This document shows, one piece after another, positions 6,901-8,994 of a stretch of 8,994 nt of DNA. Every line of letters begins with the position of its first letter. Position 1 is the first letter of the stretch. Source of the DNA: UBA1081 sp045639185 (GTDB lineage Bacteria > Bacillota > Clostridia > Oscillospirales > Acutalibacteraceae); assembly GCA_045639185.1 (NCBI GenBank), contig JAZUCO010000006.1, forward strand, positions 1 through 8,994, given 5' to 3'. Below the pieces are notes generated by a model, which saw only the letters and a program-made list of their open reading frames with translations, was not told the DNA's origin and ran no database searches. A program made the translations under genes and the position numbers.

Positions 6901-7545
6901 GAATTTCTGAGCTTTTTCACTCTGTTTCTCAAGAGGGCCTACACGCTCTTCAAGTGAAGTGAGGATATCTCTTAAACGAAGAAGATTTTCCTCTGCCTGA
7001 GAAAGTCTTTTAAGGGCATCAGCTCTGCGGTAACGATAATGGGAAATACCTGCAGCCTCTTCAAACATTTCACGTCTGTCTTCTGATTTTGCAGAAACCA
7101 TATCTTCAATCTTGCCCTGACTGACCATTGAATAACCATCACGGCCGAGACCTGTATCCATAAACAGCTCGTGAATATCACGCAGTCTTACCGTTTCACC
7201 ATTGATTTTGTATTCACTTTCACCTGAACGGTAAAAACGACGTGTTACTGCGATTTCATCACTGTCTTTATTAAGCTGTCTTGCTGTATTGTCAAGACGC
7301 AGAGTAACTTCAGCAAAGCCCTGTGCTCGGCGGTCCTTTGTACCGCTGAAAACAACGTCTTCCATCTTGGAACCGCGCAACGACTTTGTTGACTGCTCAC
7401 CGAGAACCCATTTAACGGCATCAGCTATATTACTTTTACCTGAACCGTTAGGTCCGACAACAGCCGTCATTCCCTTTCCGAATTCAAGTTTTGTCTTTTC
7501 AGGGAAAGACTTGAATCCCTGCATTTCGAGTGATTTTAAGTACAT
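3976..7545 (-). CDS. smc: Chromosome segregation ATPase SMC
   Basis: The 1189-residue protein is full length for bacterial SMC. It forms a ring-shaped dimer with ScpA and ScpB that loads on origin-proximal DNA and extrudes loops to separate chromosomes. Domain order: N-terminal ABC head with Walker A GPNGSGKSN (31-39) and Q-loop VSQGKIEDM (141-149); first coiled-coil arm about 175-503; hinge about 505-675, including GIHGPLSQLI and the glycine-rich NAGGSMTGGS dimer-contact motif (657-666); return coil about 678-1020; C-terminal head with ABC signature LSGGE (1090-1094), Walker B ending in D1118-E1119 within CIFDEVEAALDD, and switch histidine H1150 in ILITHRRGTME. The residues just after the signature read KGLCA, where the usual sequence is RALTA. 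The start ATG (7545-7543) lies one base after the radical SAM stop and has an AGAGGAA site. The rnc-smc-ftsY linkage is classic for Firmicutes. ScpA and ScpB genes are not in the window. Confidence 0.98.
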   Translation of the reverse strand: MYLKSLEMQGFKSFPEKTKLEFGKGMTAVVGPNGSGKSNIADAVKWVLGEQSTKSLRGSKMEDVVFSGTKDRRAQGFAEVTLRLDNTARQLNKDSDEIAVTRRFYRSGESEYKINGETVRLRDIHELFMDTGLGRDGYSMVSQGKIEDMVSAKSEDRREMFEEAAGISHYRYRRADALKRLSQAEENLLRLRDILTSLEERVGPLEKQSEKAQKFLVLASERKTLEIGLWLDILAKSADLIREQSNKYTVTQMQYQQVEKDLEKIISSSEETAEEIRNINVKIDELQRGVRNYQDETATVDSLIAVNKNSIEHNNATVERIEREKLQESSSATQIDEQILAAQKSIDETKQNIDSKNEEIKNFSLELDSLREKDVNVSDEYVRISDTVASLSSKLSEENIKFTSAASSLEEIENRRSSVEDEIANKNKELEEVKTETAECETQVELHREKIFAYTNSVSGYMIRVKSKAQKVEQHKFTTDKALLDIEQKKNRIRMLEDMEKNMEGYQGSVKSVMKSASHGSLKGIHGPLSQLISVPDTYSLAIETALGNAIQNIVTENENNAKKAMNYLKNENLGRATFLPMTTVKGRDIGEENLTDCVGYMCVASDIVECDDKYKEIISSLLGKTVIADDIDSAISIGREYSHRFKIVTLDGQVVNAGGSMTGGSKINHSGFLSRANEIERLKNEVSEDEKNLAEMETALKKLKEDYNADNAALEGVRGDLIREQEDKLKAEGSLSVAKSRLSAIENTIKTLTDETLSAAERVKHFEKVKSDAENAAKAIEKEIETYREKAEALSGDRLSLTERRDAVNEKVAAVNLEIVAFMRDIENFNAHIKDLEERKDSQADRIGRLDLEIKEALEKNEKLLVKIEELTAKSDELRKQTEDAKNEISSFTLKRDFCEKQSGELRQQEREKTEEKEKLSGELVRLEEKKNALEKEQEETETKLYDEYKLTRREAMELDIQLESLSEAKKRLAEIKGKIKALGSVNVAAIEEFREVSERYEFMKTQLEDVEKSKAELNKLIYSLTDKMAVQFRERFDIINTNFTHTFKELFGGGNAELILEDENDILECGIEIKAQPPGKNVKSLSLLSGGEKGLCAIALLFSILKVTPSPFCIFDEVEAALDDVNVLRYARYLRNMTDNTQFILITHRRGTMEEADMLYGVTMQERGVSKLLQLKTAQMAQEMGLE

Positions 7546-7546
7546 A

Positions 7547-8542
7547 CTATTCCTCTATCCGAAGTGTATATTTCGTAAGCTTTTCATCGGGTCTTACTTT
7601 TACATTGAAACCCATTGATGAAAGAGCAAGAATATTGCTTTTTTTCTGCCCCGTCATTTTTGATATTTCTGAGGGGTTTACATATACGGTTATATTTTCA
7701 CCGTAATTGTTTTCTCTGATTTTATTCAGGCATTTTTCAAGATAAAGACGACTTTCGCATAATTCTCTGAGTGCAGGATGATAAGCTCCCGCAACATAAC
7801 CGTCTTCAACATTTCCGCCTGAATGTAGACCGAGCCTTATTACCTTTATATCCGCTTCCGTGAACATACCAAGAAGTATACTGCATATTTCAACAGCTTC
7901 TTGAGTTGTCTGCGGATTATAAATGCCTTGCTTGTAAAACTTTTCAAGCGCTGTGTTTTCAAGCACAACAGTCGGATAAATCCTGACTGTCTGAGGTTTC
8001 AGCGCAATTATCTTTTCTGCCGTTTTTACGGTTTTTTCATCAGTATCACCGTAAAGACCTGTCATCATCTGAAGACCGAGTTCAAAACCGTAATTTTTGA
8101 TGAGTTCAGATGCATTTTCAACATCCTTTGCAGTATGCCCTCTTTCGTTGAGAGAAAGCACTTCATCATCCATACTCTGAGCACCAAGCTCAATAGCTGT
8201 GACTCCGTATTTTTTAAGAAGAGAAAGAATCTCTTCATTTATTGCATCGGGTCTTGTTGAACATCTGATACCTCTGAAATCACCGCTTTGCACATAAGGA
8301 TAAGCACTTTCAAGAAGGTATATCATATACTCTCTGTCAATAGCTGTGAAACTACCTCCGAAAAAAGCAATTTCGCTGTTTTGCTTATCATATTCTCTTT
8401 GTGTTGCAATTCTGACAGCAGAATCGATATCTTCTTTTGTAAGCTTTTTTGCCGTACCTGAAATTGTTTTCTGATTACAGAATGAGCAGGTATGAGGACA
8501 CCCCTCATGCGGCACAAACAAAGCAACATTTATATGTTTCAT
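7547..8542 (-). CDS. Elp3-related radical SAM protein, substrate unknown
   Basis: The 331-residue protein is a radical S-adenosylmethionine enzyme. The 4Fe-4S cluster motif C-x3-C-x2-C is at C15, C19 and C22 in GCPHTCSFCNQ. The GGE-like SAM-contact motif is FGGSFTA (61-67). Further barrel motifs typical of the Elp3/YhcC-like radical SAM group follow: STRPDAI (95-101), ELGAQSMDDEVL (118-129), GLQMMTGLYGDT (156-167), RIYPTVVLENT (187-197) and VIRLGLH (234-240). A C-terminal domain of about 80 residues (YVNPSEISKMTGQKKSN) is conserved in clostridial homologues as I know them. The acetyltransferase domain that follows the radical SAM domain in true Elp3 is absent. Elp3 modifies tRNA wobble uridine, so an RNA substrate is plausible but unproven. 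The start overlaps the rnc stop in ATGA, with no good Shine-Dalgarno, so it probably depends on translation of rnc. The gene ends one base before smc. Confidence 0.88.
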   Translation of the reverse strand: MKHINVALFVPHEGCPHTCSFCNQKTISGTAKKLTKEDIDSAVRIATQREYDKQNSEIAFFGGSFTAIDREYMIYLLESAYPYVQSGDFRGIRCSTRPDAINEEILSLLKKYGVTAIELGAQSMDDEVLSLNERGHTAKDVENASELIKNYGFELGLQMMTGLYGDTDEKTVKTAEKIIALKPQTVRIYPTVVLENTALEKFYKQGIYNPQTTQEAVEICSILLGMFTEADIKVIRLGLHSGGNVEDGYVAGAYHPALRELCESRLYLEKCLNKIRENNYGENITVYVNPSEISKMTGQKKSNILALSSMGFNVKVRPDEKLTKYTLRIEE

Positions 8543-8994
8543 ACTTTTATGCCCATAAGACGGAGGGCTTCTTTTGCAGCCATCTGTTCAGCCTGTTTTT
8601 TGCTTCTGCCCTCACCTGTGCCGATAACATTACTGTTGAGTTTAACTTCAACAATAAATGTTTTGCAATGGTCAGGACCTGACTCACCCGCCATAAAATA
8701 TTCAAGAATTTCACCGGGACTTTTCTGAACAATCTCCTGCAATGCGGTTTTGTAATCGGTTATAACAGGCTCTTCGATATCGGCATTTGATATAAAACCG
8801 AGAACGAATTTTTTAGCCTCTTCAAACCCCGCATCAAGATAAATTGCTGCGATAATTGATTCAAAAGCATCTGGAAGAATGGAGGGTCTTTCTCTTCCGC
8901 CCGTGTTCACTTCGCCTTTGCCCATATACATAAACTCGCCGAGTTTTATCATAGATGCGAAGCGGAAAAGTGATTTCTCACATACTATCGACGC
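8539..8994 (-). CDS. rnc: Ribonuclease III, C-terminal part (partial)
   Basis: RNase III cuts double-stranded RNA, notably the rRNA precursor stems and some mRNAs. The gene enters from the high-coordinate edge. The reading frame is open to base 8994 and gives 151 visible residues. A methionine codon at 8952-8950 is internal, because family sequence continues upstream of it (A-S-I-V-C-E-K-S-L, matching the RAS-[LI]-V-x-E-x-S-L segment). The first catalytic signature (NERLEFLGD type) lies outside the window. Visible are GKGE, GGRERPSILPDAFE with the second pair of catalytic acids (visible residues 42 and 45), and AAIYLDAG. A full double-stranded RNA-binding domain follows (about 80-148), including GPDHCKTFIVEV and GRSKKQAEQMAAKEAL. 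Its TGA stop overlaps the ATG of the radical SAM gene. RNase III, SMC and FtsY are commonly co-transcribed in Firmicutes. Confidence 0.96.
   Translation of the reverse strand, partial: ASIVCEKSLFRFASMIKLGEFMYMGKGEVNTGGRERPSILPDAFESIIAAIYLDAGFEEAKKFVLGFISNADIEEPVITDYKTALQEIVQKSPGEILEYFMAGESGPDHCKTFIVEVKLNSNVIGTGEGRSKKQAEQMAAKEALRLMGIKV

Larger units (their letters stand above)
1..8994 (-). other. Ten-gene co-directional operon segment
   Basis: All ten genes share one strand. Junctions in transcription order are: rnc/radical SAM overlap 4, radical SAM/smc gap 1, smc/ftsY gap 11, ftsY/rdgB gap 24, rdgB/yhbY gap 7, yhbY/nadD overlap 4, nadD/yqeK overlap 11, yqeK/rsfS gap 12, rsfS/leuS gap 22. 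No gap can hold a rho-independent terminator or a full promoter. A single transcript is therefore the simplest reading, although promoters inside coding sequence cannot be excluded. No stretch of 300 bases lacks a gene. Confidence 0.75.

Noticed and set aside
8539..8952. Treating the ATG at 8952-8950 as the RNase III start
   Set aside because: The frame stays open to the window edge and the upstream residues match the RNase III family, so this methionine is internal and the gene is partial.

Overview
The window is a gap-free stretch of bacterial housekeeping genes, all read on the minus strand, so transcription runs from high to low coordinates. In transcription order they are: rnc (5' end outside the window), an Elp3-like radical SAM gene, smc, ftsY, rdgB, a yhbY-type RNA-binding gene, nadD, yqeK, rsfS, and the first 31 codons of leuS. 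Every junction is either an overlap or a gap of 24 bp or less, so the whole region looks like one long operon or operon segment. No promoter, terminator, RNA gene, mobile element, repeat or CRISPR array could be supported.

The organism is most likely a Gram-positive anaerobe of the Clostridia (Bacillota), perhaps a Ruminococcus-like Oscillospirales member. This is inferred from the rnc - radical SAM - smc - ftsY order, the yhbY - nadD - yqeK - rsfS order typical of Firmicutes, strong AAGGAG-type ribosome binding sites and moderately low GC. No taxonomic marker such as rRNA is present.

By region: 8994-3976 holds RNA processing (RNase III), a radical SAM enzyme of unknown substrate and the chromosome-organising SMC ATPase. 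3964-2675 holds the signal recognition particle receptor FtsY. 2650-118 holds a small-gene block: nucleotide-pool cleaning (RdgB), ribosome assembly (YhbY), NAD synthesis (NadD), Ap4A hydrolysis (YqeK) and ribosome silencing (RsfS). 95-1 opens leucyl-tRNA synthetase. The common theme is growth-linked housekeeping: ribosome maturation and silencing, translation, co-translational membrane targeting, chromosome segregation and nucleotide hygiene.

I do not see a new defence, mobile or biosynthetic system. The unusual features are at protein level. FtsY has almost no N-terminal A domain but a roughly 125-residue acidic tail after its GTPase domain. YhbY has a roughly 46-residue Lys/Arg/Ala-rich tail. 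The radical SAM gene of unknown function is tightly coupled between rnc and smc.
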